Source: Deltaproteobacteria bacterium (GTDB taxonomy: Bacteria > Desulfobacterota > DSM-4660 > Desulfatiglandales > Desulfatiglandaceae). From it: DNA of 5,902 nt. The stretch spans positions 1 to 5,902 of the forward strand of contig JAFDAP010000125.1 in the NCBI GenBank assembly GCA_019313765.1, in the 5' to 3' direction. How positions within the stretch are numbered: the stretch's first letter is position 1; each line of letters begins with the position of its first letter. A program made the position numbers and the translations under genes. The notes under the pieces are model-generated. The model saw nothing but the letters and a program-made list of their open reading frames with translations. It searched no databases and was not told the DNA's origin. This document shows positions 1 to 5,748 of the stretch, piece after piece.

Positions 1-570
1 AAGCTGCTGCATCAAAAAGTTCAAACCACCATTATTTATGTGACCCATGACCAGGTGGAAGCCATGACGCTGGCCGATCGGATTGTTGTCATGCGTGACG
101 GATACATTGAACAGATCGGAAAACCCATCGAGCTGTTTCAGAAACCTGATAATACTTTTGTGGCCGGATTTATTGGCAGTCCACCCATGAACCTGGTTCA
201 GGCCAGAATTGTTCACTCCGACAGAGGGCTAAAGCTAAATTTTCCTGGAACATTGCAGATCCCCATTCCGGAAAAACCAGGCGCCAAAATTCAGGATGGG
301 ATGGAGGTCATCATGGGTCTGCGCACGGAAGATCTGACGATTGATAATGGTGACAAGAGGTTCCCGGAAGAGTGGAAAGTGGATGGCGTTGTTGAAGTAG
401 TCGAACCTCTGGGCGGGGAAACTAATATGCATATAGATCTTCAAGGAACAAAATTCATAGCCAAAAGTGAGGGAAGAAGGACTATTAATGTTGGCGAAAA
501 GATGAAGCTGGCCTTGAACCTGGAACATCTGCACATTTTTGACGCTAAAACCTCACTTTCAATCTATTGA
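1..570 (+). CDS. ABC transporter ATP-binding protein, UgpC/MalK type (3' part only)
   Basis: This is the C-terminal 189 residues of an importer ATPase; the reading frame is already open at base 1, so the gene starts upstream. It would hydrolyse ATP on the cytoplasmic face to drive uptake of a sugar or glycerol-3-phosphate-like solute. Seen: the H-loop (switch histidine) in YVTHDQVEAMTLADRI at about residues 13-28 of the fragment, the strand VVMRDGYIEQIGKP, then the linker GFIGSPPMNLVQA typical of MalK/UgpC, and a C-terminal regulatory TOBE-like region (GLRTEDL, VVEPLGGETNMHIDL, LEHLHIFD). Walker A, the signature motif and Walker B are outside the window. The permease and binding-protein genes are not visible, so the substrate cannot be decided. 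The stop at 568-570 is followed by no convincing terminator. The family call is firm and the substrate is unknown. Confidence 0.93.
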   Translation, partial: KLLHQKVQTTIIYVTHDQVEAMTLADRIVVMRDGYIEQIGKPIELFQKPDNTFVAGFIGSPPMNLVQARIVHSDRGLKLNFPGTLQIPIPEKPGAKIQDGMEVIMGLRTEDLTIDNGDKRFPEEWKVDGVVEVVEPLGGETNMHIDLQGTKFIAKSEGRRTINVGEKMKLALNLEHLHIFDAKTSLSIY

Positions 571-726
571 TCCTACCTTCTCAATTTTCGATAATTTGAT
601 TTTTCTCTTGACCTTGACATTTGGTATATCCTATTTTGTAGCAAATACAACACATTGTCAATTTTTGCATTGCCACACCACCCTTGCCATGCTTATTTGA
701 TTGTTTTTTTAACATAGTCACTTGAG

Positions 727-737
727 AAAGGAGGTGA
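727..737 (+). promoter_or_regulatory. Orphan Shine-Dalgarno-like sequence
   Basis: AAAGGAGGTGA is a near-perfect complement to the 3' end of 16S rRNA, yet no ATG, GTG or TTG opens a real frame at the correct distance. The nearest in-position triplet is ATT at 741, which would give only six codons before TGA. A frame from the GTG at 735 runs for about 32 codons, but that GTG lies inside the motif itself. It may be a relic of a lost gene start, a leader-peptide signal, or chance. Confidence 0.3.
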
Positions 738-757
738 ATCATTTCCACAAGAATCTC

Positions 758-786
758 TTGACAAACGACCAGATTAACTCAATTAT
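758..786 (+). promoter_or_regulatory. Candidate sigma-70 promoter for the metallophosphoesterase
   Basis: A perfect -35 box, TTGACA at 758-763, is followed after 17 bases by AATTAT at 781-786, which matches four of six -10 positions. Transcription would begin near 793, giving a leader of about 135 nt that contains the dyad at 832-846. The call is by sequence only. The weaker pair 608-613/632-637 is an alternative. Confidence 0.4.
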
Positions 787-831
787 CAACCCTAATCAGA
801 TACCATTTTGTAGTGTAATGATTCTATGAAT

Positions 832-868
832 TGAGACATTGTCTCAGAAACGCGCCGGTAATGAGACA
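832..868 (+). promoter_or_regulatory. Perfect dyad TGAGACA-T-TGTCTCA plus a third half-site
   Basis: Bases 832-846 form a perfect 7-1-7 palindrome, and the half-site TGAGACA recurs at 862-868. Three copies of a seven-base word within 37 bases, just upstream of the phosphoesterase ribosome binding site, suggest binding of a dimeric regulator. Some sigma-54 activators use similar TGTCTCA/TGAGACA sites, but I found no -24/-12 element (GG-N10-GC) nearby, so that idea lacks support. Relative to the 758-786 promoter the dyad lies downstream of the start, which would suit a repressor. As RNA it would form only a 7-bp stem with a one-base loop, so a DNA role is likelier. Confidence 0.5.
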
Positions 869-905
869 CAAATTGGGTGAGAGAGGTTTTTCACAAAAAG
901 CAACC

Positions 906-917
906 GGAGGAAAGGAG
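906..917 (+). promoter_or_regulatory. Ribosome binding site that decides the start at 928
   Basis: GGAGG (906-910) and AAAGGAG (911-917) lie 10 or more bases before ATG 928. The upstream in-frame GTG at 877 has no such motif, and starting there would put a charged 17-residue extension before an otherwise clean signal peptide. The ATG at 928 is therefore chosen. Confidence 0.85.
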
Positions 918-927
918 AAAAAATATC

Positions 928-1980
928 ATGTTGAAAAAACTTAATAAACTTATTGTATTAGGGTTTGCCTTATCGCTGGTTTTGTTCATTTTTTCCACAA
1001 GCTTCGCCTTTGAAAAGGCTAAATTTGCCGTGGTCACCGATACCCATATGGCCCTTTATGGGGAAGACGGGATGAAGATGGGGGCTTCGAGCTGTAAAAT
1101 TGTCGAGAATACCGTTAAAGCATTGAACAAGATAGATGATCTCGATTTTGTTGTAGTAACAGGGGATTTGCTCCTGGATGGGGAGCCCTGGAACCTGGAT
1201 CTAATGAAGGCCTATTTGGATGACTTGAGGGTTCCATACTATGTGATATGTGGAAATCACGATTACGCTCAAGCAAAAACAGCAAAACCTGGAGCGGCCC
1301 CATATGTCGCCATAAACAAGGCTGCTGTTATCTGGACATTTCAAGGCCATGGGTATAGAGGAGCTGATGCCTGGTGGGGCGCAGATCCAATGCCCGGGCT
1401 ACATCTCATCGGTCTTGATTCTAATGTGCCCGTTCATTGGGGCGGCCATATACCGTTATCGGAGATGAAATTCTTGGATAAAGAGCTCTCCGCAAATAAG
1501 GATAAGGTAACTGTAGTATTCTGCCATCACAATTTTGTAGCCTGGTGTAAGGACGATGAATTAGGGGGGAAGTTCGACAAGTTCCAGGTCGATAATGGCG
1601 CTGAAGTGAGAAAAATTTTCGAGAAATATGTTCCTTCTGTGCAACTTGTGTTGACCGGACATCGTCACATTGGTCTTCGTCATCAAAAGGTCAACGGCAT
1701 AAATTATATTGTCAACCCCGCAGCCGTCTCTTATCCAAACCAATTCACTATCTACACATTGACTCCCGACAGCATTAGCTATGAGACGAAATGGGTTCCT
1801 GTGGAAAAGGAGATTATTGCGACTGGCAAAGCAAACCTGCTGGGAAAGCCGGGTAACTGGTGGAGGCCATCGGATGCACCTGTCGGGGCTGAAGGTGATA
1901 AAGTGATGCTGACATTTTTCGAAGGGCCCGGGGACCTGCTGAAAAAGGGAACTATCGAACTCAAACCCATTGCTCAGTGA
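928..1980 (+). CDS. Exported calcineurin-like metallophosphoesterase (Icc/CpdA-like)
   Basis: This is a 350-residue secreted phosphoesterase. Residues 1-27 are a Sec signal peptide (MLKKLNK, then a hydrophobic core, cleavage probably after STSFA). The dinuclear-metal motifs follow in family order: D38-x-H40 in VVTDTH, GD80 in VVTGDLLLDG, GNHD at 109-112, the histidine pair H200-H201 in VVFCHHNF, and GHRH at 244-247. IGLDSN at 162-166 and the PLSEMKFLDKEL stretch resemble Icc/CpdA cyclic-nucleotide phosphodiesterases. The C-terminal 60-70 residues are less typical and end in a beta-rich tail. It would hydrolyse phosphomono- or phosphodiesters outside the cytoplasm; the substrate is not predictable. 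Nearby is a UgpC-like ATPase, so scavenging of phosphorylated compounds for import is possible but is inference. The gene is apparently monocistronic, followed by a terminator at 2119-2160. Confidence 0.93.
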   Translation: MLKKLNKLIVLGFALSLVLFIFSTSFAFEKAKFAVVTDTHMALYGEDGMKMGASSCKIVENTVKALNKIDDLDFVVVTGDLLLDGEPWNLDLMKAYLDDLRVPYYVICGNHDYAQAKTAKPGAAPYVAINKAAVIWTFQGHGYRGADAWWGADPMPGLHLIGLDSNVPVHWGGHIPLSEMKFLDKELSANKDKVTVVFCHHNFVAWCKDDELGGKFDKFQVDNGAEVRKIFEKYVPSVQLVLTGHRHIGLRHQKVNGINYIVNPAAVSYPNQFTIYTLTPDSISYETKWVPVEKEIIATGKANLLGKPGNWWRPSDAPVGAEGDKVMLTFFEGPGDLLKKGTIELKPIAQ

Positions 1981-2118
1981 AGATTTTAAATTGTACCAGA
2001 CCAACATTGAAAGGTCCTGGGTCTTGACGGAACACCTAATTATGAATCCTAATTTGAGTCTCAAACCCGGCAAAAAGAAGTAAATGTAGTTTTTAACTTC
2101 AAAGGAAATAAAAAAAAA
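1981..2118. other. Gene-free spacer upstream of the terminator
   Basis: No gene is seen here. CCAG-ACC (1996-2002) and GGT-C-CTGG (2013-2020) can form a 7-bp stem with one bulge just after the phosphoesterase stop, with no U-tract. CCTAATT occurs twice (2035-2041 and 2048-2054). TTGACG at 2024-2029 could be a -35 box with CCTAAT at 2048-2053, but that match is weak. Confidence 0.4.
2053..2065 (+). promoter_or_regulatory. Short perfect dyad TTTGAG-T-CTCAAA
   Basis: A 6-1-6 palindrome lies 133 bases before the CDF-HflK start. It shares the TTGAG...CTCA outline with the 832-846 dyad upstream of the phosphoesterase, although the inner bases and spacing differ. It could be an operator; its shortness leaves chance open. 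Confidence 0.25.
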
Positions 2119-2160
2119 GGGGCAAACCTATAAAGATTTGTTAGGTGATGCCCCTTTTTT
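2119..2160 (+). terminator. Rho-independent terminator of the phosphoesterase gene
   Basis: GGGGCA (2119-2124) pairs with TGCCCC (2149-2154). After a small internal loop ACCTA (2126-2130) pairs with TAGGT (2142-2146), and the apical loop is 2131-2141. Six T follow at 2155-2160. Eight A precede the stem (2111-2118), so it could also act on the opposite strand, though no minus-strand gene is seen. The U-tract ends only 38 bases before the CDF-HflK start, so that operon either has its promoter in this gap (TATATT at 2173-2178 is a -10-like element without a clear -35) or is transcribed by read-through, in which case the hairpin would be an attenuator. Confidence 0.88.
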
Positions 2161-2198
2161 CATCATTTCAATTATATTTTTTATGGGAAAAAGGCCTT

Positions 2199-3884
2199 AT
2201 GGGATTGGATAGGAAATCGGCGGCAGTATTAATATCAATGGGTACCAATACTTTTTTAGTATTATTAAAGGTTTTGCTGTCAATGCTTTCCGGAAGTTTG
2301 GCCTTACTGGCTGACGCCATTCATTCAGGGTCTGATATTTTAGTCGATGCTTTAGTGCTTGTAGGAATTAAGGTCTCCGGGAAAAAAACAATACCTTCCC
2401 CCTTACGGACAAGAATCGAAAACAGCATAGCTATTATTATCTCCATTGTTATCTGGTATTCGGCCTATGCCATTTTTAGAAAGGCATTGGGGGAAAAAAT
2501 AATAGAAATAAAGATGCTGCCCATTGCAATCCTGGGTACATTTATATCCATTATTACCTCTTATTTCCTTTCCCGCTACAAGATACATGTTGGCCGCACC
2601 ACGAACTCCCCGAGTTTGGTCGCTGATGGGGAGCACTCCAGAACAGATATGTACTCGTCAATAGCCGTGTTAATTGGATTAACAGGGTATATGATGGGGT
2701 TTAGGCTGGATCCTATCGCTGCGATAGTGGTAGGGGTTCTTATTATCAAAGTCGGTCTCGACATATTCCAGAGTGGTTTAAAGGCGATTTTGACCAAAAC
2801 TTCACTTCAATTCATTATTTTGAGACTTGAAAGGATACCTTTTGTAAATCGAATTGAGTTTGCAAAACAGTACGAGAAGATCGCGCTTCACAGGCGGATA
2901 ATTATTTGGGTCACAGCCACCTGCCTTATCTTTATTTACTTCTTGACGGGGCTTTATACAGTGAAACCAGGCGAGCAAGCGGTTGTGCAGAGATTTGGCA
3001 GGATTATTAAGCAGGGTGTTATGCCCGGAATTCACTATTGTTTGCCTTTTCCCTTTGAGCAAGCAATAACAATAAATACAAAACGAATAAACAGGGTGGA
3101 GATAGGTTTTCGAAATCGAGAGATCTTTGATGACGAACCCGATGCTTATCTGTGGGAGACTCGCCATATAAAGGGAAGGTACGAGAAACAGTATGATGAG
3201 GCTTTGATGTTGACTGGAGACCAGAACATCGTAGATGTGTGGTTAGTCGTCCAGTACAGGATCAGGGATATGGCCGATTATCTGTTCAGGGTTGATGCCC
3301 CCCAAATCTTGATGAAAGGGGTTTCCGAGGCAGCAGTCAGATATTTGATAGCAAAGGAAGATATCGACGCACTATTGACCAGGAAGAGGCATTGGATCGA
3401 AGAGGAAATAAGAAGAACTTTACAAGGATTTTTAGATATATATGCTTTTGGAATAGAGGTTACGAAGGTGGCTATTCCAGTAATACACCCCCCGATTGAA
3501 GTAGTACCGGTCTTCAGATCGATTGCCAGTGCCAGTGAAGATAAGGAAAGATATATCAGGGAAGCAGAGTCCTATTTCAATAGGATTGTACCCCTGGCAA
3601 GGGCAGATGCGGCCAGGGCCCTTGAAAAGGCCAGGGCCTACAGGATTGTAAAGGTCAATAGAGCCAAAGGTGAGGCCAGACGTTTCTCGGAACAGTTAGA
3701 TGAATTCAGGGATTCAAGGGAGATAAGTATGACCAGAATCTATCTTGAGACCATGGAAAAGGTTTTACCCGGAATAAACAAATTCATTCTTACCCCGGGT
3801 GCATCAAATGATATTTTAGATCTAAGACCCTATATCGGAACACAAGGTTCTCTTGAAGGCTTGATGGGAGGAGAAAAAAAATGA
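2199..3884 (+). CDS. hflK: Fusion protein: CDF divalent-cation transporter domain + HflK-like SPFH protein
   Basis: One uninterrupted frame encodes 561 residues. Residues 1-198 form a CDF (zinc/iron efflux) membrane domain with six helices at about 8-30, 32-58, 76-96, 106-129, 150-168 and 172-198. The tetrahedral metal site is intact: H42/D46 in ADAIHSGSD (helix 2) and H146/D150 in ADGEHSRTD (helix 5), the HD-HD arrangement of zinc-type members. The usual cytoplasmic C-terminal CDF domain is missing except for a stub (199-231). A seventh helix (232-251) after HRR leads to an HflK module: VKPGEQAVVQRFGR, PGIHYCLPFPFE, LTGDQNIVDVWLVVQYRI, IHPP (429-432), a charged coiled coil (440-510) and the HflK ending IYLETMEKVLPG. 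HflK is known to lie with its SPFH domain in the periplasm, in a cage with HflC around FtsH. ATG 2199 is chosen because the upstream in-frame GTG 2145 lies inside the terminator; AAGG at 2191-2194 is a modest ribosome site. The stop overlaps the hflC start (ATGA). Confidence 0.92.
   Translation: MGLDRKSAAVLISMGTNTFLVLLKVLLSMLSGSLALLADAIHSGSDILVDALVLVGIKVSGKKTIPSPLRTRIENSIAIIISIVIWYSAYAIFRKALGEKIIEIKMLPIAILGTFISIITSYFLSRYKIHVGRTTNSPSLVADGEHSRTDMYSSIAVLIGLTGYMMGFRLDPIAAIVVGVLIIKVGLDIFQSGLKAILTKTSLQFIILRLERIPFVNRIEFAKQYEKIALHRRIIIWVTATCLIFIYFLTGLYTVKPGEQAVVQRFGRIIKQGVMPGIHYCLPFPFEQAITINTKRINRVEIGFRNREIFDDEPDAYLWETRHIKGRYEKQYDEALMLTGDQNIVDVWLVVQYRIRDMADYLFRVDAPQILMKGVSEAAVRYLIAKEDIDALLTRKRHWIEEEIRRTLQGFLDIYAFGIEVTKVAIPVIHPPIEVVPVFRSIASASEDKERYIREAESYFNRIVPLARADAARALEKARAYRIVKVNRAKGEARRFSEQLDEFRDSREISMTRIYLETMEKVLPGINKFILTPGASNDILDLRPYIGTQGSLEGLMGGEKK
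3867..3873 (+). promoter_or_regulatory. Strong ribosome binding site for hflC inside the upstream gene
   Basis: GGAGGAG ends seven bases before ATG 3881. It lies within the last codons of the CDF-HflK gene (GGEKK end). With the 4-base ATGA overlap it indicates coupled and efficient translation of hflC. Confidence 0.85.
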
Positions 3885-4786
3885 AGAAGGGGTTATTTTC
3901 ACTCATTTTAGCCGGCATAGTTGTTATTTATGTGGCATACACAATGTTCTTTTCCCTGGACGAAACAAAGATCGGGATTATCCTGCAATTTGGGAAACCG
4001 GTAAGGATTATCAATGAGGCAGGTTTATACTGGAAACTGCCAGATCCTATTCAAACAAAGATCTTATTTGATAAAAGGGTTTTAGTCTATGATCCCCCTG
4101 CTTCGGAATTCTTGACCGGTGACAAAAAAAACATAGTAGTTGATATGTACCTGTGCTGGAAGATAATCGAACCTCTAAAGTTCTTGCAGGCGCTAAGGGA
4201 TAGAAGCGGCGCAGAACTGAGATTGGAAGACATTGTCAGTGCGGAGGCAGGCGCTATTTTCGGCAGCTATCCCCTGACTGCCTTTGTCTCCCATAATGAG
4301 GGAGAAATGAAATTGGAAAGGATTATGAAGTCAATATCTGAAAAATGTGACCAGAACGCCCGGCAACAATACGGGATTGAGGTGATAGATGTAAAGATGA
4401 AACGATTAAATTTTCCTGACGAGAACAAGCCCAGCGTCTTTGCTCGCATGTGGGCGGAAAGGGAGAGAATAGCAAAAAAATACAGATCAGAAGGGCAAGA
4501 AAGAGCGGCCAAGATAAGGGCTGAAGCAAACAAGCAGAAGGAAATCATCCTATCGGAGGCTTATAAAGAGGCAGAGAAAATTAAGGGCGAAGGCGATGCA
4601 GGTGCGATGCGTATATATGCCCAGGCATTTAGTAAGGACCCTGATTTTTATAAGTTTCTAAGGACATTACAATCCTACGAGAAGTTCCTGGATGAAAAGA
4701 CGACTATATTGCTTTCAGGAGATATGGAATTGCTTGAACTATTGGAAAAAAGAGGGACCGGGGCTTCTTCCCATGGGGATAAGTAA
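3881..4786 (+). CDS. hflC: HflC, SPFH/band-7 membrane protein (FtsH modulator family)
   Basis: This 301-residue HflC is slightly shorter than the roughly 334-residue E. coli protein. One N-terminal helix (about 4-24) anchors it with the N-terminus inside. The SPFH domain follows (DETKIGIILQFGKPV, AGLYWKLPDPIQ, FLTGDKKNIVVDMYLCWKI). Then comes the diagnostic HflC stretch at 170-225: DVKMKRLNFPDENK, SVFARMWAERERIAKKYRSEG and KIRAEANKQKE. The long coiled coil runs to GEGDAGAMRIYAQAFSKDPDFYKFLRTLQSYEKFL (236-270) and TTILLSGDMELLELL. HflC is known to alternate with HflK in a large periplasm-facing cage that encloses FtsH and limits its access to membrane substrates. Here HflC lies between two HflK-type genes, overlapping the first by 4 bases and the second by 14, so it can pair with either. 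No catalytic residues are expected. The assignment is secure; a link to FtsH is inferred from the family. Confidence 0.95.
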   Translation: MKKGLFSLILAGIVVIYVAYTMFFSLDETKIGIILQFGKPVRIINEAGLYWKLPDPIQTKILFDKRVLVYDPPASEFLTGDKKNIVVDMYLCWKIIEPLKFLQALRDRSGAELRLEDIVSAEAGAIFGSYPLTAFVSHNEGEMKLERIMKSISEKCDQNARQQYGIEVIDVKMKRLNFPDENKPSVFARMWAERERIAKKYRSEGQERAAKIRAEANKQKEIILSEAYKEAEKIKGEGDAGAMRIYAQAFSKDPDFYKFLRTLQSYEKFLDEKTTILLSGDMELLELLEKRGTGASSHGDK

Positions 4787-5735
4787 GGAAAACGCCATAC
4801 TGGAAGATTTAAAGGGGGTTTTTAAACATTTAAAAAGCCTCTGTAGGTTATGCATAATCGGCACTATCCTGGTATGGGTGCTCTCTGGCTTTTATATAGT
4901 ACAATCCGATGAACAGGGGGCGGTGACGAGGTTTGGCAGGATGGTGAGGGCGGCGGTTTCTCCGGGGATACATTACCACCTGCCATGGCCAATGGAAAAG
5001 GTGGATAAGCCCAAAATAAGGAAGATAAACAGGATCAGTATCGGTTACATCGATAAAAAGGGTAAGAAAAAAGAAGGCACTGATTCAGCTATAATCCAGA
5101 GACTGACCGGTGATATCAATATCATAGACCTGAGGATACTGTTACAGTATTCCATAAAGGATACTCCGAATTACCTGTTTAAGACGGAAAACCCCGATTC
5201 CCTGGTCAAAGTCGCAGCAGAGGCCGCCATTACCCAGATAGTGGGAGGGTTGTCTGTGGATGAGGTTTTAACCATTGGGAAATTGAAGATTCAGAATAAA
5301 ACACAAAAGATTGTTCAGGAATTTTTAGACAGTTATGGATGCGGAATTAAGATATTGACTGCCAACTTACAAGAGATTCATCCACCCAAGGACGTAATAA
5401 AGTCTTTTAAAGATGTTATTAATGCACATGCCGATATGGACAAATTCATAAGCGAAGCACATTCTTACAAGAACATTATCATCCCTAAAGCCAGGGGTGA
5501 AGCGGAGACCTTGATCAAGTCGGCCGAGGCTTATAGAGAAAGCAAGATAAATCAGGCTACGGGGGATTCCAGCAGGTTTTTAGCAGTATTAGAGGAGTAT
5601 CAAAAGGCGCCCCAGGTAAACAGAGATAGACTGTATCTGGAGACCATGGAAAAGATCGGGCCCAAAATAAAAAAGTATATCATATCTCCTCGATTGAATA
5701 AGGGACTAAAGAAGATTTACGGGATTACAGAATAA
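4773..5735 (+). CDS. hflK: HflK paralogue, stand-alone SPFH/band-7 protein
   Basis: This 320-residue HflK-type protein has no transporter domain. A short amphipathic N-terminus (ILEDLKGVFKHLKS) precedes one helix at about 24-44. The SPFH domain follows (IVQSDEQGAVTRFGRMV, SPGIHYHLPWPME, LTGDINIIDLRILLQYSIKD). Then come IHPP (202-205), a coiled coil with EAHSYKNIIIPKARGEAETL and AEAYRESKINQATGD, and the HflK hallmark RDRLYLETMEKIGPK. It aligns over its whole length with the HflK half of the first gene but lacks about 15 residues between IGY/IGF and LTGD. ATG 4773 is chosen: an in-frame ATG at 4692 would overlap hflC by 95 bases and add an implausible N-terminus. The ribosome site before 4773 is weak (GGGG at 4760-4763), so coupling to hflC translation through the 14-base overlap is likely. 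It presumably forms cages with HflC. Confidence 0.92.
   Translation: MGISKENAILEDLKGVFKHLKSLCRLCIIGTILVWVLSGFYIVQSDEQGAVTRFGRMVRAAVSPGIHYHLPWPMEKVDKPKIRKINRISIGYIDKKGKKKEGTDSAIIQRLTGDINIIDLRILLQYSIKDTPNYLFKTENPDSLVKVAAEAAITQIVGGLSVDEVLTIGKLKIQNKTQKIVQEFLDSYGCGIKILTANLQEIHPPKDVIKSFKDVINAHADMDKFISEAHSYKNIIIPKARGEAETLIKSAEAYRESKINQATGDSSRFLAVLEEYQKAPQVNRDRLYLETMEKIGPKIKKYIISPRLNKGLKKIYGITE
4813..4842 (+). repeat. AT-rich inverted repeat early in the second hflK
   Basis: TTTTTAA (4819-4825) can pair with TTAAAAA (4830-4836). After a G-G mismatch the stem extends through GGGGA-type pairing (4813-4817 with 4838-4842, one G-U). It lies 40 bases after the start codon, so an mRNA hairpin there could slow or tune translation of this gene. 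It could equally be a by-product of the Lys/Leu/Phe codons of the N-terminal segment. Confidence 0.3.
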
Positions 5736-5748
5736 GGAACGTGGACAG

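Larger units (their letters stand above)
571..927. other. Non-coding intergenic region with regulatory signals
   Basis: There is no credible gene in these 357 bases; the reading frames are short on both strands. The region is AT-rich. It contains two promoter-like stretches (TTGACC at 608-613 with TATTTT at 632-637, and the better one at 758-786), a strong but orphan Shine-Dalgarno sequence (727-737), a perfect dyad with an extra half-site (832-868) and the ribosome binding site of the phosphoesterase gene. The motif ATTTTGTAG occurs twice (633-641 and 805-813) in slightly similar surroundings. I see no strong Rho-independent terminator after the ATPase gene, although T-runs are present at 703-709. 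Confidence 0.6.

Noticed and set aside
640..720. Sigma-54 promoter on either strand near the TGGCA-like words
   Set aside because: No GG-N10-GC arrangement was found on the plus strand, and the minus-strand TGGCA words lack a correctly spaced -12 element.
1561..2073. 170-codon open frame on the minus strand over the phosphoesterase 3' end
   Set aside because: It is antisense to a well-supported gene, shows no recognisable motif, and has a composition typical of a shadow frame. The other minus-strand frames (235-534, 1115-1303, 2403-2636, 2576-2797, 2802-3167, 4267-4548) were rejected for the same reason.
2145..2198. N-terminal extension of the CDF-HflK protein from GTG 2145
   Set aside because: The start lies inside the terminator stem, has no ribosome binding site, and would add an unrelated 18-residue tail before a typical CDF N-terminus.
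2780..2900. The CDF-HflK fusion as a frameshift or assembly artefact
   Set aside because: The frame is continuous, both halves are complete with key residues kept, and the topology of the joint is sensible. A chimeric assembly cannot be excluded from sequence alone but nothing at the joint suggests it.
4692..4772. Longer start for the second hflK at ATG 4692
   Set aside because: It would overlap hflC by 95 bases and encode a segment (MKRRLYCFQEIW...) that does not look like an HflK N-terminus.
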